In this document: in pieces, positions 17,534 through 26,055 of the stretch
How the letters are laid out: every line of letters starts with the position of its first letter
How positions within the stretch are numbered: position 1 is the stretch's first letter
From: Paenibacillus vini
GTDB lineage: Bacteria; Bacillota; Bacilli; Paenibacillales; Paenibacillaceae
DNA length: 64,000 nt
Direction of reading: 5' to 3'
NCBI RefSeq assembly: GCF_018403325.1
Contig: NZ_BOSL01000022.1
Location: forward strand, 1-64,000
Translations under genes and position numbers: made by a program
The notes under the pieces: generated by a model
Seen by the model: only the letters and a program-made list of their open reading frames with translations
What the model was told of the DNA's origin: nothing
Databases searched by the model: none

Positions 17534-18430
17534 TTGACGAAATTGGGAGACTTGGTCGTCCGTAAATCGTACGGAGGGGACGTTACCTTTCGTATTGAAA
17601 AAATAGTGCGGGAGCAGGCCATCATCAAAGGAACGGAGTTCCGGCTGCTGGCCGATGCTCCCTTGACCGATCTGGTCGGGGTTAGCCCGAACACGCCGGG
17701 CGAAAAAACGCAGCGAGCCCGGATCAAGGCTACCGAATCGCTGCAGCAGCTGACTAAAGACCGCCTGGAACTGACAGAACGAAACCAGTCCACTTTGGGA
17801 CGGGAATGGTTCCCTCCGGGAGAACCTTCATTTTTCGAGGTACCGGGCAAGGTGCTTCACTTGGACGGGGATGAGCGTTATTTAAAGAAGAGCCTTGACC
17901 TCTACGAGAAATTGCGCGTACCCGCGCATGGTTACTTTGTCACGGAATCCTCTATGGCTAATGCCCTTTACCGCCTACTTCCAAGCATTCAGCCCGACAT
18001 CGTCGTGCTGACAGGTCATGACGGGGTTCTGAAGAATCGCCCCACAACCGACTTATACAACTTATCCAGCTATAAAAACTCGAAGCACTTTGTGGAGGCG
18101 ATTCAGACCGCTCGGAAGTATGAGCGGAATTTTGATGCCCTTACCATCGTCGCAGGTGCTTGCCAATCGCATTTTGAAGCCTTGCTGCAGGCGGGGGCCA
18201 ATTTCGCAAGCTCCCCGGCCCGCGTGCTGATTCACGCCCTGGACCCGGTCTATATCGCCGCCAAGGCGTCTTTGACGTCCATACGCGAAACGATCCACAT
18301 AACGGATGTCCTTAGTCATACGGTCAGCGGAACTCAGGGCGTAGGGGGAATCGAAACCCGGGGAAGCTACCGGATCGGCTTGCCGAAACTCATGGATTTA
18401 TCCGCTTTAAAGGTCATTCCTTCGATGTAA
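17534..18430 (+). CDS. yabG: Sporulation-specific peptidase YabG
   Basis: Cysteine-type protease of the mother cell that trims coat proteins such as SpoIVA and SafA before cross-linking. The family core shows GKVLHLDGDERYLKKSL, VLTGHDG, IVAGACQSHFEALLQAGANF and IHALDPVYIAAK. I prefer the TTG at 17534: it has GAGGTG 6 bases upstream and gives TKLGDLVVRKSY, which lines up with the B. subtilis start. An ATG at 17513 would add seven residues. 298 residues. In B. subtilis transcribed by sigma-K; I did not identify that promoter here. Confidence 0.9.
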   Translation: MTKLGDLVVRKSYGGDVTFRIEKIVREQAIIKGTEFRLLADAPLTDLVGVSPNTPGEKTQRARIKATESLQQLTKDRLELTERNQSTLGREWFPPGEPSFFEVPGKVLHLDGDERYLKKSLDLYEKLRVPAHGYFVTESSMANALYRLLPSIQPDIVVLTGHDGVLKNRPTTDLYNLSSYKNSKHFVEAIQTARKYERNFDALTIVAGACQSHFEALLQAGANFASSPARVLIHALDPVYIAAKASLTSIRETIHITDVLSHTVSGTQGVGGIETRGSYRIGLPKLMDLSALKVIPSM

Positions 18431-18458
18431 TTTCACATTTTAGTGGGCTCGAGAAAAG

Positions 18459-18465
18459 TGTCGAA
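18459..18465. promoter_or_regulatory. Possible Spo0A box upstream of veg
   Basis: Exact TGTCGAA 9 bases before the -35 of the upstream veg promoter. A near match, TTCGACT, overlaps the second -35 at 18512. A 7-base match is weak evidence alone. Confidence 0.35.
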
Positions 18466-18474
18466 AAAAAATCG

Positions 18475-18504
18475 TTGACAACCGTTTTTTTCTGCTGATA
18501 TAAT
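18475..18504 (+). promoter_or_regulatory. Sigma-A promoter P1 of veg
   Basis: Consensus TTGACA (18475-18480), an 18-base spacer, consensus TATAAT (18499-18504). It lies 37 to 43 bases upstream of a second consensus promoter. Confidence 0.8.
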
Positions 18505-18517
18505 AATCTGTTTCGAC

Positions 18518-18546
18518 TTGACAGGTGACTCCCTTTCTTGTATAAT
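18518..18546 (+). promoter_or_regulatory. Sigma-A promoter P2 of veg
   Basis: Perfect TTGACA-17-TATAAT. The veg promoter of B. subtilis is one of the strongest known sigma-A promoters, and this one is also full consensus. Start point near 18553, about 20 bases before the ATG. Confidence 0.92.
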
Positions 18547-18574
18547 GGACAAAGAAGGAAGGTGGTCACAGGCA

Positions 18575-18850
18575 ATGGCTAAAAATGCGCTGTCAGAAAT
18601 TAAACACAGTCTCGACGCTCACGTTGGACAGAAGATTATGCTGCGTGCAAACGGAGGTCGCCGAAAGACCGTCGAACGCACCGGTGTATTGGAGGAGACC
18701 TATCCTTCGGTCTTTATCGTGAAGCTGGATGAAGAACAGCAGACCTTTAAGCGTGTGTCTTACAGTTATGCCGATATACTTACCGAATCCGTTGAAGTCA
18801 TGGTTTGTGACGATAACAACGAAATGCGGCTGTCGTATATTAAACCGTGA
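18575..18850 (+). CDS. veg: Veg protein
   Basis: A 91-residue small basic protein of the Veg family; in B. subtilis it stimulates biofilm matrix genes by opposing SinR. The family core [17 protein letters not shown] and [17 protein letters not shown] is intact, with [13 protein letters not shown] near the C-terminus. Start set at 18575, 8 bases after AAGGTGG; an upstream in-frame ATG lies inside the promoter and is not used. Expressed from two tandem consensus promoters and closed by its own terminator. Confidence 0.93.
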   Translation: MAKNALSEIKHSLDAHVGQKIMLRANGGRRKTVERTGVLEETYPSVFIVKLDEEQQTFKRVSYSYADILTESVEVMVCDDNNEMRLSYIKP

Positions 18851-18867
18851 ACATCATAACGATGCAG

Positions 18868-18910
18868 TAAACGGCCTTTGCGTTCATACGCAGGGCCGGT
18901 TTTTATTTTT
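18868..18910 (+). terminator. Terminator after veg
   Basis: AAACGGCCTTTGCGT folds with ACGCAGGGCCGGTTT (one small bulge), followed by TTTATTTTT. Confidence 0.85.
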
Positions 18911-18961
18911 GGGGGAATTTTCAGATGCGGCGTGCGCGCAGGGTGGACATATTTTACCGGC

Positions 18962-18990
18962 GTATGAACGTTGAAGAACGACGCATACTA
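18962..18990 (+). promoter_or_regulatory. Sigma-G promoter of sspF
   Basis: GTATG (18962-18966), a 17-base spacer and CATACTA (18984-18990) match the forespore sigma-G consensus. The start point falls about 35 bases before the sspF ATG. Confidence 0.75.
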
Positions 18991-19032
18991 GGGATGTTCT
19001 ATATCCATGACTTCTTAAAGGGGGAATGGCAC

Positions 19033-19212
19033 ATGTCACGCAGAAGGCGCAGCGTCATGTCTGAGAACTTAAAGGTCGAGTTGGCGAAGGATCTCGGGTT
19101 TTATGATACCGTTCAGCAAGAAGGCTGGGGCGGGATTAAAGCCAAGGATGCAGGAAACATGGTGAAAAGAGCCATTGAACTCGCCGAGCGGGCCGCATCA
19201 AGGGAACCATAG
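19033..19212 (+). CDS. sspF: Small acid-soluble spore protein SspF
   Basis: A 59-residue alpha/beta-type spore protein that coats forespore DNA. It matches SspF closely: [57 protein letters not shown] lies 7 bases before the ATG at 19033. A sigma-G promoter and a terminator bracket it, so it is a one-gene forespore unit set between veg and ispE as in B. subtilis. Confidence 0.93.
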   Translation: MSRRRRSVMSENLKVELAKDLGFYDTVQQEGWGGIKAKDAGNMVKRAIELAERAASREP

Positions 19213-19227
19213 CGCTTGAAAGCACAT

Positions 19228-19268
19228 AAACAGGCTTCTCCGTTAAGCGGAGGAGCCTGTTTGTTTTT
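19228..19268 (+). terminator. Terminator after sspF
   Basis: AACAGGCTTCTCCG pairs with CGGAGGAGCCTGTT (one G-U), loop of 5, then TGTTTTT. Confidence 0.92.
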
Positions 19269-19411
19269 GTTCCGAGATCAAGTAAGATAGAGGAAAGTAA
19301 CAGCATAGAATGTCTTCCGTGCATAGACGAAGACCGGAGTTTTTTTTATAATATGTAAGTTAAAAGTTAAGACGGGTAGAATTTTACGGAAACTGAAGGT
19401 GGGTGAGCGTC

Positions 19412-20266
19412 TTGAAAATTTATGAAAAAGCGCCGGCTAAAATTAATTTGATGCTCGATGTTCTACATAAGAGGCCGGATGGCTATCATGAAGTGGAAAT
19501 GATCATGACGATGGTGGATCTGGCCGACCGGCTGGAAATGAGCGCTCTCCCGCGGGATACGATTATCATCTCAAGCCAGGCGGGGTATATCCCGCTGGAT
19601 GAGAAGAACCTGGCTTTCCAGGCCGCCAAGCTGATTAAGGAACGTTATGACGTTCGCAGCGGCGTATATATTCATTTGGACAAGAAGATCCCGGTAGCGG
19701 CCGGCCTGGCCGGAGGCAGCAGCGATGCGGCAGCCACGCTGCGGGGCCTGAACCGGCTATGGAGACTGGGTATCCCGGATGCCGAATTGATGGAGCTTGG
19801 AGCTGAACTCGGCTCCGACGTGCCGTTTTGTGTTACCGGGGGAACGGCGCTGGCAACAGGGCGTGGAGAGAAGCTGACACCGCTGAAAAGTCCGCCCCAA
19901 TGCTGGGTCATTCTCGCCAAGCTGCCGATTAATGTGTCAACCTCCGAGATTTATGGACGGCTGAGAAGCGAAGAAATCCAAGTACATCCCTCCGCTGTAA
20001 AGATGCAGCAGGCTTTGGAGAACGGATCTTTTACGGAAGTCTGCGGGGAGCTTGGAAATGTGCTGGAGGATGTTACGCTTCAAATTCATCCGGAAGTTGC
20101 CCATCTGAAGGAAACGATGATCCGGCTCGGAGCCGATGGTGTGCTTATGTCCGGCAGCGGCCCGACCGTATTTGGACTGGTATCCAAGGAATCGAAGGTT
20201 CCAAGGATTTATAATGGGCTGCGCGGATTCTGCAAAGAAGTTTATGCCGTACGGCTATTGACCTGA
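19412..20266 (+). CDS. ispE: 4-diphosphocytidyl-2-C-methyl-D-erythritol kinase
   Basis: GHMP kinase of the MEP isoprenoid pathway; phosphorylates CDP-methylerythritol. Signatures: EKAPAKINL near the start, [13 protein letters not shown], the ATP-binding [15 protein letters not shown], and [12 protein letters not shown] use the TTG at 19412: AAGGTGGG ends 8 bases before it, and it reproduces the B. subtilis N-terminus. The GTG at 19403 overlaps that Shine-Dalgarno sequence. 284 residues. Confidence 0.94.
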   Translation: MKIYEKAPAKINLMLDVLHKRPDGYHEVEMIMTMVDLADRLEMSALPRDTIIISSQAGYIPLDEKNLAFQAAKLIKERYDVRSGVYIHLDKKIPVAAGLAGGSSDAAATLRGLNRLWRLGIPDAELMELGAELGSDVPFCVTGGTALATGRGEKLTPLKSPPQCWVILAKLPINVSTSEIYGRLRSEEIQVHPSAVKMQQALENGSFTEVCGELGNVLEDVTLQIHPEVAHLKETMIRLGADGVLMSGSGPTVFGLVSKESKVPRIYNGLRGFCKEVYAVRLLT

Positions 20267-20384
20267 CCGGATCACCCCGGGTGAGGTCGGCCTGTTTTGC
20301 GGGTTATGGGGAATAAGCTTGAACAGAGACGTACAAAAATGGTATATTTTCTATAAAATATTCGGATTTAGCGAGGGGTACTTC

Positions 20385-21215
20385 GTGAAAAAATTGAAAA
20401 GAAGCGCTCGATTAGTGGAAATGACGCAATATCTATTGGACCGTCCGCATCAGCTGATACCGCTCACCACTTTTGCGCAGCGATATGGAGCTGCCAAGTC
20501 CTCGATCAGCGAGGATTTAGCGATTATAAAAGAAGTTTTCGAAGGCGAAGGCACCGGGGAGCTGCATACCTTGGCCGGCGCGGCCGGCGGGGTGAAATAC
20601 ATTCCGATGATGGGCCGGGAGCAAGCCCTGCATTTTGTGGAGCAGTTGTGCGAGAAGCTGTCGGAACCGAACCGAATCTTACCCGGCGGTTATTTGTACA
20701 TGTCCGATCTCCTGGGATTGCCGGGGTTGATGAACGAAGCGGGTAAGCTGTTTGCAACGGCCTTTGCCGGACGCGATATCGATTGCGTCATGACGGTGGA
20801 GACCAAAGGGATTCCGCTGGCCTATGCCACCGGGGCGGAGCTGAACTTGCCGGTCGTCCTTGTACGCAGGGACCATCAGGTTACGGAAGGGTCGGCGGTC
20901 AGCATCAACTATGTGTCGGGTTCGCATAAGAGCTTGCATACAATGACCTTGTCGCGCCGGGCAATGAAGGAGAAGTCAAAGGTATTGATCGTGGATGACT
21001 TCATGAAGGCAGGCGGAACGATTCAAGGAATGGTTGATCTGCTGGCGGAGTTTGATGCCGAGGTCGCCGGAGTCGGTGTGCTCGTGGAATCGGGCGAGGT
21101 AGAATCGGAACAGCGGCTTCTCCAGGATTACGTGTCTTTGGCAACGCTTAGAGCAGTGGATCCCAAGGGAAAAGAAATTTCGGTGGAACCGGGCAATTAT
21201 TTTACCAGAAAATAG
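20385..21215 (+). CDS. purR: Purine operon repressor PurR
   Basis: Dimeric repressor of purine genes, relieved by PRPP. N-terminal winged helix (about 1-75, SARLVEMTQYLLDRPHQLIP and AKSSISEDLAIIKE) joined to a phosphoribosyltransferase-like domain whose PRPP motif is VLIVDDFMKAGGTI near residue 200. GTG start at 20385 behind GAGGGG; the longer frame upstream has no similarity to PurR. 276 residues. The RidA gene yabJ, which follows purR in B. subtilis, is absent; spoVG comes next. Confidence 0.94.
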   Translation: MKKLKRSARLVEMTQYLLDRPHQLIPLTTFAQRYGAAKSSISEDLAIIKEVFEGEGTGELHTLAGAAGGVKYIPMMGREQALHFVEQLCEKLSEPNRILPGGYLYMSDLLGLPGLMNEAGKLFATAFAGRDIDCVMTVETKGIPLAYATGAELNLPVVLVRRDHQVTEGSAVSINYVSGSHKSLHTMTLSRRAMKEKSKVLIVDDFMKAGGTIQGMVDLLAEFDAEVAGVGVLVESGEVESEQRLLQDYVSLATLRAVDPKGKEISVEPGNYFTRK

Positions 21216-21268
21216 AACCGTAGACCTTGTCGATTCTCTGTAAAACCATTGGAATTTACGACGAAACG

Positions 21269-21275
21269 TGTCGAA
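21269..21275. promoter_or_regulatory. Possible Spo0A box upstream of spoVG
   Basis: Exact TGTCGAA 57 bases before the sigma-H promoter of spoVG. Confidence 0.35.
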
Positions 21276-21332
21276 AAGCCCATCTGTTCAAAAAAATTCC
21301 TGAATTTAGGTCATTTTGTTCATTAAAAAAAA

Positions 21333-21357
21333 AGGATTTCCGTTAGCTATGTGGAAT
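21333..21357 (+). promoter_or_regulatory. Sigma-H promoter of spoVG
   Basis: AGGATTT (21333-21339), an 11-base spacer and GTGGAAT (21351-21357). Both elements are nearly identical to those of the well-known sigma-H promoter of B. subtilis spoVG, and the upstream flank is A-rich, as where AbrB binds in that species. Confidence 0.85.
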
Positions 21358-21397
21358 ATTACACCAAGTCTCTGATGGAAAAAGGTGGTGAACACAT

Positions 21398-21682
21398 ATG
21401 CAAATTACGGATGTAAGACTCCGCCGAGTCAGCTCTGAAGGCAGAATGAAAGCGATCGCATCCATTACCATCGATAACGAATTTGTTGTTCATGACATTC
21501 GCGTAATCGACGGAAATAATGGAATGTTCGTGGCTATGCCGAGCAAGCGTACTCCTGACGGGGAATTCCGGGACATTGCGCATCCGATCTCTTCGGGTAC
21601 ACGCGAGAAGATCCAAGCCGCAGTCCTGGCGGAGTACGAACGTGCTGCCGAGCAAGAAGAAGTGATTGAAGAAGGGGCTTAA
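21398..21682 (+). CDS. spoVG: SpoVG regulator
   Basis: A 94-residue nucleic-acid-binding regulator of septation and many post-exponential genes. Starts [11 protein letters not shown] and carries the conserved [29 protein letters not shown] lies 8 bases before ATG. Expected control is sigma-H activation with AbrB repression; both regulators' marks are seen here (the promoter and the abrB gene at 11406). Acidic C-terminal tail. Confidence 0.95.
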   Translation: MQITDVRLRRVSSEGRMKAIASITIDNEFVVHDIRVIDGNNGMFVAMPSKRTPDGEFRDIAHPISSGTREKIQAAVLAEYERAAEQEEVIEEGA

Positions 21683-21713
21683 GTCTCAGTTTTGTCTCAA
21701 CCAATTGGGGTTC

Positions 21714-21755
21714 GAGAAAAGGGAGCCATGTAACATGGCTCTCTTTTCTTTTTGT
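21714..21755 (+). terminator. Terminator after spoVG
   Basis: AAAAGGGAGCCATG pairs with CATGGCTCTCTTTT around a 3-base loop, followed by CTTTTT. Confidence 0.9.
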
Positions 21756-21805
21756 CTTAAATGAGATATATTCAGTAATGAGTTCAAGAGAAGGAGGCCG
21801 GGGCC

Positions 21806-23215
21806 TTGAAAAGATTTGCGATTGTTCTTGCCGCAGGTCAGGGGAAGCGCATGAAGTCCAAGCTCTATAAAGTGCTCCATCCTGTGTGCGGCAAACCGAT
21901 GGTCGGGCATGTCCTGGACACGGTTAAGAAAGTCCAATGTGAGCGCAGCATCGTGGTTGTAGGTCACGGCGCAGAAGCGGTCAAGTCTTATCTGGGAAAT
22001 AATGCGGAATATGTGTTGCAAGAGCAGCAGTTGGGAACCGGTCATGCAGTTAGGCAAGCCGGGGATCTGCTGGGGCAGGAGGAAGGAACGACGATCGTCA
22101 TCTGCGGGGATACTCCGCTTGTGACGGAGGAGACACTGCAAGCCATGCTTGACCTTCATAGCCAAAAAGGAGCGGCAGCTACCGTATTAACGGCTTCTAT
22201 GGATCGTCCTCAAGGTTACGGACGGGTCATTCGGGACACCGAAAACGGTTCCGTCGTAAGGATCGTCGAGCAGAAGGATTGCTCGCCGGAAGAAGATGCC
22301 GTGAAGGAGATCAACACCGGAACTTATTGTTTTGATAATGCGAAATTATTCGCGGCGCTGGAGAAAGTCACAAACAGCAATGCGCAGCAAGAATACTATT
22401 TGACGGATGTCATCGGAATTCTAGTTTCCGAAGGAGAAGTCGTCGAGGGCTATATGACCGGGGATTATGCCGAGTCCATCGGAGTCAACGACCGTTTGGC
22501 ATTATCCGAAGCGGAAGGCTTCATGCGTCAGCGCATTAACCGGCGTCATATGCTCGGCGGGGTTACGATCATCGATCCAAGCTCCACCTATATCGGGGCC
22601 GACGTAACGATCGGAGCGGATACCGTGATTTATCCGGGTTCCACCCTTTCCGGCCACACCGTAATCGGTGAAGATTGCGTAATCGGACCTGCCGTGGAAA
22701 TTGAAGACAGCCGGATTCATGATGGCGCAAAGGTAAAGCAGTCGGTATTGTGCCAAGCGGAAGTAGGCAAAGAAACGACGGTTGGACCTTTCGCTTATTT
22801 GCGTCCAGGCACTAAGCTGGGCGAGCATGTCAAGGTAGGCGATTTCGTGGAGATCAAGAACGCTACGCTTGACGATGGCTCCAAAGTTTCACATTTAAGT
22901 TATATCGGTGACGCCAAAGTGGGTAAAAACGTCAATATCGGCTGCGGTGCGATAACCGTCAACTACGATGGTTATAATAAGTCTATTACCGAAATCGGCG
23001 ATGACGCGTTTATCGGAAGCAATGTCAATTTAATTGCTCCGGTGAAGATCGGCGATGGCGCTTATGTCGTCGCGGGATCGACGATCACGCATTCCGTACC
23101 GGATAATGATTTGGCAATCGCCCGAAACCGCCAGGAGAACAAGCCGGGATACGCGGACAAGCTTCGCGCTCGTGCTAAGGCGAAGAAACAAAGGGAACAG
23201 GAAACAAAAGGTTGA
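21806..23215 (+). CDS. glmU: Bifunctional GlmU (N-acetylglucosamine-1-P uridyltransferase / glucosamine-1-P acetyltransferase)
   Basis: Makes UDP-GlcNAc for the cell wall. N-terminal Rossmann-like uridyltransferase ([11 protein letters not shown], then CGDTPLV and GYGRV) to about residue 230, then a left-handed beta-helix of hexapeptide repeats with the acetyltransferase signature [13 protein letters not shown] and the loop NYDG. 469 residues, the last dozen being a basic tail ([12 protein letters not shown]). TTG start at 21806 with GAAGGAGG 9 bases before. Confidence 0.95.
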   Translation: MKRFAIVLAAGQGKRMKSKLYKVLHPVCGKPMVGHVLDTVKKVQCERSIVVVGHGAEAVKSYLGNNAEYVLQEQQLGTGHAVRQAGDLLGQEEGTTIVICGDTPLVTEETLQAMLDLHSQKGAAATVLTASMDRPQGYGRVIRDTENGSVVRIVEQKDCSPEEDAVKEINTGTYCFDNAKLFAALEKVTNSNAQQEYYLTDVIGILVSEGEVVEGYMTGDYAESIGVNDRLALSEAEGFMRQRINRRHMLGGVTIIDPSSTYIGADVTIGADTVIYPGSTLSGHTVIGEDCVIGPAVEIEDSRIHDGAKVKQSVLCQAEVGKETTVGPFAYLRPGTKLGEHVKVGDFVEIKNATLDDGSKVSHLSYIGDAKVGKNVNIGCGAITVNYDGYNKSITEIGDDAFIGSNVNLIAPVKIGDGAYVVAGSTITHSVPDNDLAIARNRQENKPGYADKLRARAKAKKQREQETKG

Positions 23216-23238
23216 ACTTAAGTTCATGGTAAAGTGCA

Positions 23239-23264
23239 TGTTCAAAAAGATGACTTTTTGGACA
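23239..23264. repeat. Perfect short hairpin between glmU and prs
   Basis: TGTTCAAAAAG and CTTTTTGGACA form an 11-bp stem with one G-U pair and a 4-base loop. No T run follows, so it is not a standard terminator. I suspect it is a dispersed palindrome, as similar GTTCAAAAAG elements are familiar from Paenibacillus intergenic DNA; this is from memory. Confidence 0.5.
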
Positions 23265-23375
23265 ACTTCTTAAAGAGATAGACAGTAGGAACAGCTTTTA
23301 GCGGATCAGGATGCAGTGACATTTCAATGACGGGATAGTTAATCTATCTACACAGCACGGAGGGTATTAAAATTT

Positions 23376-24329
23376 ATGACTTATTGTGATTCTAAACTGA
23401 AGATATTCACTTGTAACTCTAATCCCAAGTTGGCTAACCAAATAGCCGATTATATCGGAATTCCGATGGGAGACTCGGAAACGATGAGCTTCAGTGACGG
23501 CGAAATTCAAGTCAAGCTGTCCGAGAGCGTTCGCGGCTGCCATGTGTACATTGTTCAGTCCACTTGTGCGCCGGTAAACGACAATCTGATGGAGCTCCTC
23601 GTTATGGTGGATGCTTTGAAACGGGCTTCGGCCAAGAGCATTAACGTCGTAATTCCTTATTACGGCTATGCTCGCCAAGATCGTAAGGCACGTTCGCGTG
23701 ACCCGATTACTGCCAAGCTGGTTGCCAACCTGATCGAAAAAGCCGGCGCTCACCGCGTCATCACGATGGATTTGCATGCCATGCAAATTCAAGGCTTTTT
23801 CGATATTCCGGTGGACCATATGCTCGGCGTACCGATTTTGGCCCAATACTTCCGTTCGAAGCATATTCCGAATCCGGTTGTCGTATCCCCGGACCATGGC
23901 GGAGTTGTCCGTGCCCGTAAACTCGCTGACTTTTTGAATGCCCCGCTGGCGATTATCGACAAGCGCCGTCCAGAGCCGAACGTGAGCGAGGTCATGAACA
24001 TCATCGGGAATATCGAAGGAAAAACCGCGATTCTCGTCGATGATATCATCGATACGGCCGGCACGATCGTACTTGGCGCCAACGCCCTCAAGGAAGGCGG
24101 CGTCGAGGAAGTATATGCATGCTGTACGCATCCCGTGCTTTCAGGTCCGGCGATGGAACGCCTGGAAAACTCTCCGCTGAAGGAAGTTATTGTTACGGAT
24201 ACTATTCCGATTACGCATCCGAATCCGACCAGCAAGCTGAAAGTGTTGTCCGTTGCTCCGCTGATGGGTGAAGCCATCATCCGGGTTCACGAAGAATTGT
24301 CGATCAGCAAGCTGTTTGAGATCGAATAA
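23376..24329 (+). CDS. prs: Ribose-phosphate pyrophosphokinase
   Basis: Makes PRPP from ribose-5-phosphate and ATP for nucleotide, NAD, His and Trp synthesis; PRPP is also the signal read by PurR nearby. Class I signatures: [27 protein letters not shown], the catalytic flexible loop after SPDHGG, and the PRPP loop [12 protein letters not shown]. 317 residues, standard. ATG follows GGAGGG by about 12 bases. Confidence 0.95.
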   Translation: MTYCDSKLKIFTCNSNPKLANQIADYIGIPMGDSETMSFSDGEIQVKLSESVRGCHVYIVQSTCAPVNDNLMELLVMVDALKRASAKSINVVIPYYGYARQDRKARSRDPITAKLVANLIEKAGAHRVITMDLHAMQIQGFFDIPVDHMLGVPILAQYFRSKHIPNPVVVSPDHGGVVRARKLADFLNAPLAIIDKRRPEPNVSEVMNIIGNIEGKTAILVDDIIDTAGTIVLGANALKEGGVEEVYACCTHPVLSGPAMERLENSPLKEVIVTDTIPITHPNPTSKLKVLSVAPLMGEAIIRVHEELSISKLFEIE

Positions 24330-24351
24330 GAGTTTCAGTCCTACTGCATAA

Positions 24352-24388
24352 CAGGGGTTGCACCTTCTATAAAGGAGGGCAACCCCTA
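24352..24388. other. Hairpin after prs
   Basis: AGGGGTTGC(A)CCTTC pairs with GGAGG(G)GCAACCCCT. It lies where a terminator is expected but is followed by AAGTTCG, without a T run, so termination here would be inefficient. Confidence 0.5.
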
Positions 24389-24399
24389 AGTTCGTATCA

Positions 24400-24441
24400 T
24401 GGCTCAACCCTCCCAAACCGTGGCTCAACCCTCCCAAATCC
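24400..24441. repeat. Two tandem copies of a 21-bp repeat
   Basis: TGGCTCAACCCTCCCAAA is present twice (24400 and 24421) with a 3-base tail that differs (CCG, TCC). Directly after come an inverted repeat (CCTCCCTTA-CCG-TAAGGGAGG) and GGCCCCCCGAGGGCC. Confidence 0.75.
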
Positions 24442-24529
24442 TCCCTTACCGTAAGGGAGGGCCCCCCGAGGGCCTGCTGCCCTAGGGGATCACCCGCAAA
24501 CAGGAGGAACGTGGGAGATAATGAGGCGC

Positions 24530-24880
24530 TCCTTTGCCGCTGTCCCCTTCGGGGATGCGCTGGGGTTGGGTGCGAGGCACGCTTTTCCCCCTTCGGGTAC
24601 GTCTTACTTTTGGCGCACCCGGGCTACCTGGTTGTTGGAGGCACTGCTGCTTTCGGATGCACCCGGGGGGCTTTGGCGGAATGAGCCGCTTGTCTCCCCT
24701 TTGGGGTACGCTCTACGTTGGCGCACCTGCGGGGCTGGGGAGCGACTTCTGGAGGGAGAGAGCCACTTTGTGCAAAGAGGCGCTGTCCCTTTGGGATGCG
24801 CTTGGGGTTGTGCGAAAAATGCGGGGTATGCACGGTTGTGCTATGGCCGCTGTCCCTTCGGGATGCGCTGGGATCATCAG
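24530..24880. repeat. Hairpin-rich GC repeat region between prs and pth
   Basis: About 350 bases built of short related units. Type A (GCTGTCCC-TTCGGGATGCGC or near it) occurs at about 24538, 24782 and 24848. Type B (CCCTTCGGGTACG... followed by TGGCGCACC) occurs at about 24586-24624 and 24694-24733. A shorter unit (CTTTCGGATGCACCCG) lies near 24649. Each core is a small CCC-TT(C/T)-GGG hairpin. Frames open across it because of base composition but have no ribosome site or family likeness, so I call the stretch 24330-24966 non-coding. In B. subtilis ctc (ribosomal protein L25 family) lies at this place. Confidence 0.7.
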
Positions 24881-24966
24881 GGAAGAACTTATTTGTCTGG
24901 TGTATGTGGAACAGAGAGGAAATTTGGAGCAGACCAAACTTATATTTTGTAGACGGAGGATTCAAA

Positions 24967-25527
24967 ATGAAATGGATCGTAGGCCTCGGCAATCCGGGGG
25001 CCAAGTATGAGAAGACAAGGCATAACATCGGATTCATGGCGTTGGACGAGCTGGCTCGCAGACACGGCATCGCGATCAAACAAAGCAAATGCAAGGCGTT
25101 GATTGGGGAAGGCGTGTTGCCGGGCGGCAAGGTAGCGCTCATTAAGCCGATGACATATATGAATTTATCCGGGGAGGCGGTTCGCGCCTTTATGGATTAT
25201 TATAAGGTTCCCCTTGAAGACATGATCGTCGTTTACGATGACCTGGATACGGAAATCGGGCGCAACCGGCTGCGGTATCAAGGCAGCGCGGGCGGTCACA
25301 ACGGCATTAAATCGATCATACAGCATACGGGAACGCAGTCCTTCAATCGGATCCGGATGGGCATTTCGCGGCCGGAGCCGGGATTCGCGGTTGTGGACTA
25401 CGTGCTTTCGACGTTTGCCAAGAAGGAGGCCCCGCTGTTGCAGCAGTCGATAGAGGCGGCTTGCGACGCATTGGAGTACAGTCTGGATCATACTTTTGAG
25501 CAAACGATGGCCAAATTCAACGGGTAA
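24967..25527 (+). CDS. pth: Peptidyl-tRNA hydrolase
   Basis: Frees tRNA from dropped-off peptidyl-tRNA. Signatures: VGLGNPGAKYEKTRHNIGF with the catalytic His near residue 20, PMTYMNLSGEAV, and YDDLDTEIGRNRLR, SAGGHNGIKSI. 186 residues. ATG at 24967 with ACGGAGG 7 bases upstream. Precedes fin and mfd as in B. subtilis (spoVC). Confidence 0.95.
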   Translation: MKWIVGLGNPGAKYEKTRHNIGFMALDELARRHGIAIKQSKCKALIGEGVLPGGKVALIKPMTYMNLSGEAVRAFMDYYKVPLEDMIVVYDDLDTEIGRNRLRYQGSAGGHNGIKSIIQHTGTQSFNRIRMGISRPEPGFAVVDYVLSTFAKKEAPLLQQSIEAACDALEYSLDHTFEQTMAKFNG

Positions 25528-25613
25528 TTGGAAATTCGGAGAGCCGCATCCGGCTAAAAGAGGGAGATACAGGGCATACTGAAGGTTATATTGATTCTTC
25601 AGGAGGCATATAG

Positions 25614-25844
25614 ATGGCAATAAACTATGTTTGCCGGCACTGCCGAACGTCCATTGGTAGAATAGAAACGCCTTATGTATCCGAATCCCAACTGGGTTTC
25701 CATTTCTTGACCCCCGAAGAGCGGCAGGATATAATAGCGTATGATTCGAATGGTGAAATGACGGTCCGGGTGACCTGCGATTACTGTAAGGAAGCTCTGG
25801 AGAATAATCCGGAGTTGTCCCTGATTTCGAATCCTTTGCAATGA
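25614..25844 (+). CDS. fin: Anti-sigma-F factor Fin
   Basis: A 76-residue zinc protein (YabK) that inactivates sigma-F in the forespore and helps the switch to sigma-G. Two cysteine pairs, Cys7/Cys10 (YVCRHC) and Cys55/Cys58 (CDYC), are the expected ligands. CAGGAGG 8 bases before ATG. Position between pth and mfd is conserved. Together with Gin at 3659 the window carries two forespore sigma inhibitors. In B. subtilis Fin is made by sigma-F and sigma-G; I could not place the promoter. Confidence 0.92.
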   Translation: MAINYVCRHCRTSIGRIETPYVSESQLGFHFLTPEERQDIIAYDSNGEMTVRVTCDYCKEALENNPELSLISNPLQ

Positions 25845-26055
25845 CTGCACCTATACCGGATAACGGAATACAGAGCCTTGGCACGGTTGCTGAGGCTCCT
25901 TTTTGGTTGACTTCGCAAGGAACTGCAATCTTGGCCGCCGGGGGAGTAATATGCCTCTTATGACATGACTTAGTAACCGCTCCCGCGGGTAGATAATAAG
26001 ATGTTACTAATATCTTGCAGGAATATCGCAATAAGAAATAAGAGAGGTGCCTCAC

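Noticed and set aside
24521-25142. Overlapping open frames on both strands in the prs-pth gap
   Set aside because: They come from GC-rich repeat units, are full of Gly, Arg, Cys and Trp, have no ribosome site, and two run into pth in a wrong frame or as an upstream extension.
25165-26055. A 296-codon minus-strand frame over pth and fin
   Set aside because: Antisense to two recognised genes; no family likeness and no start signal.
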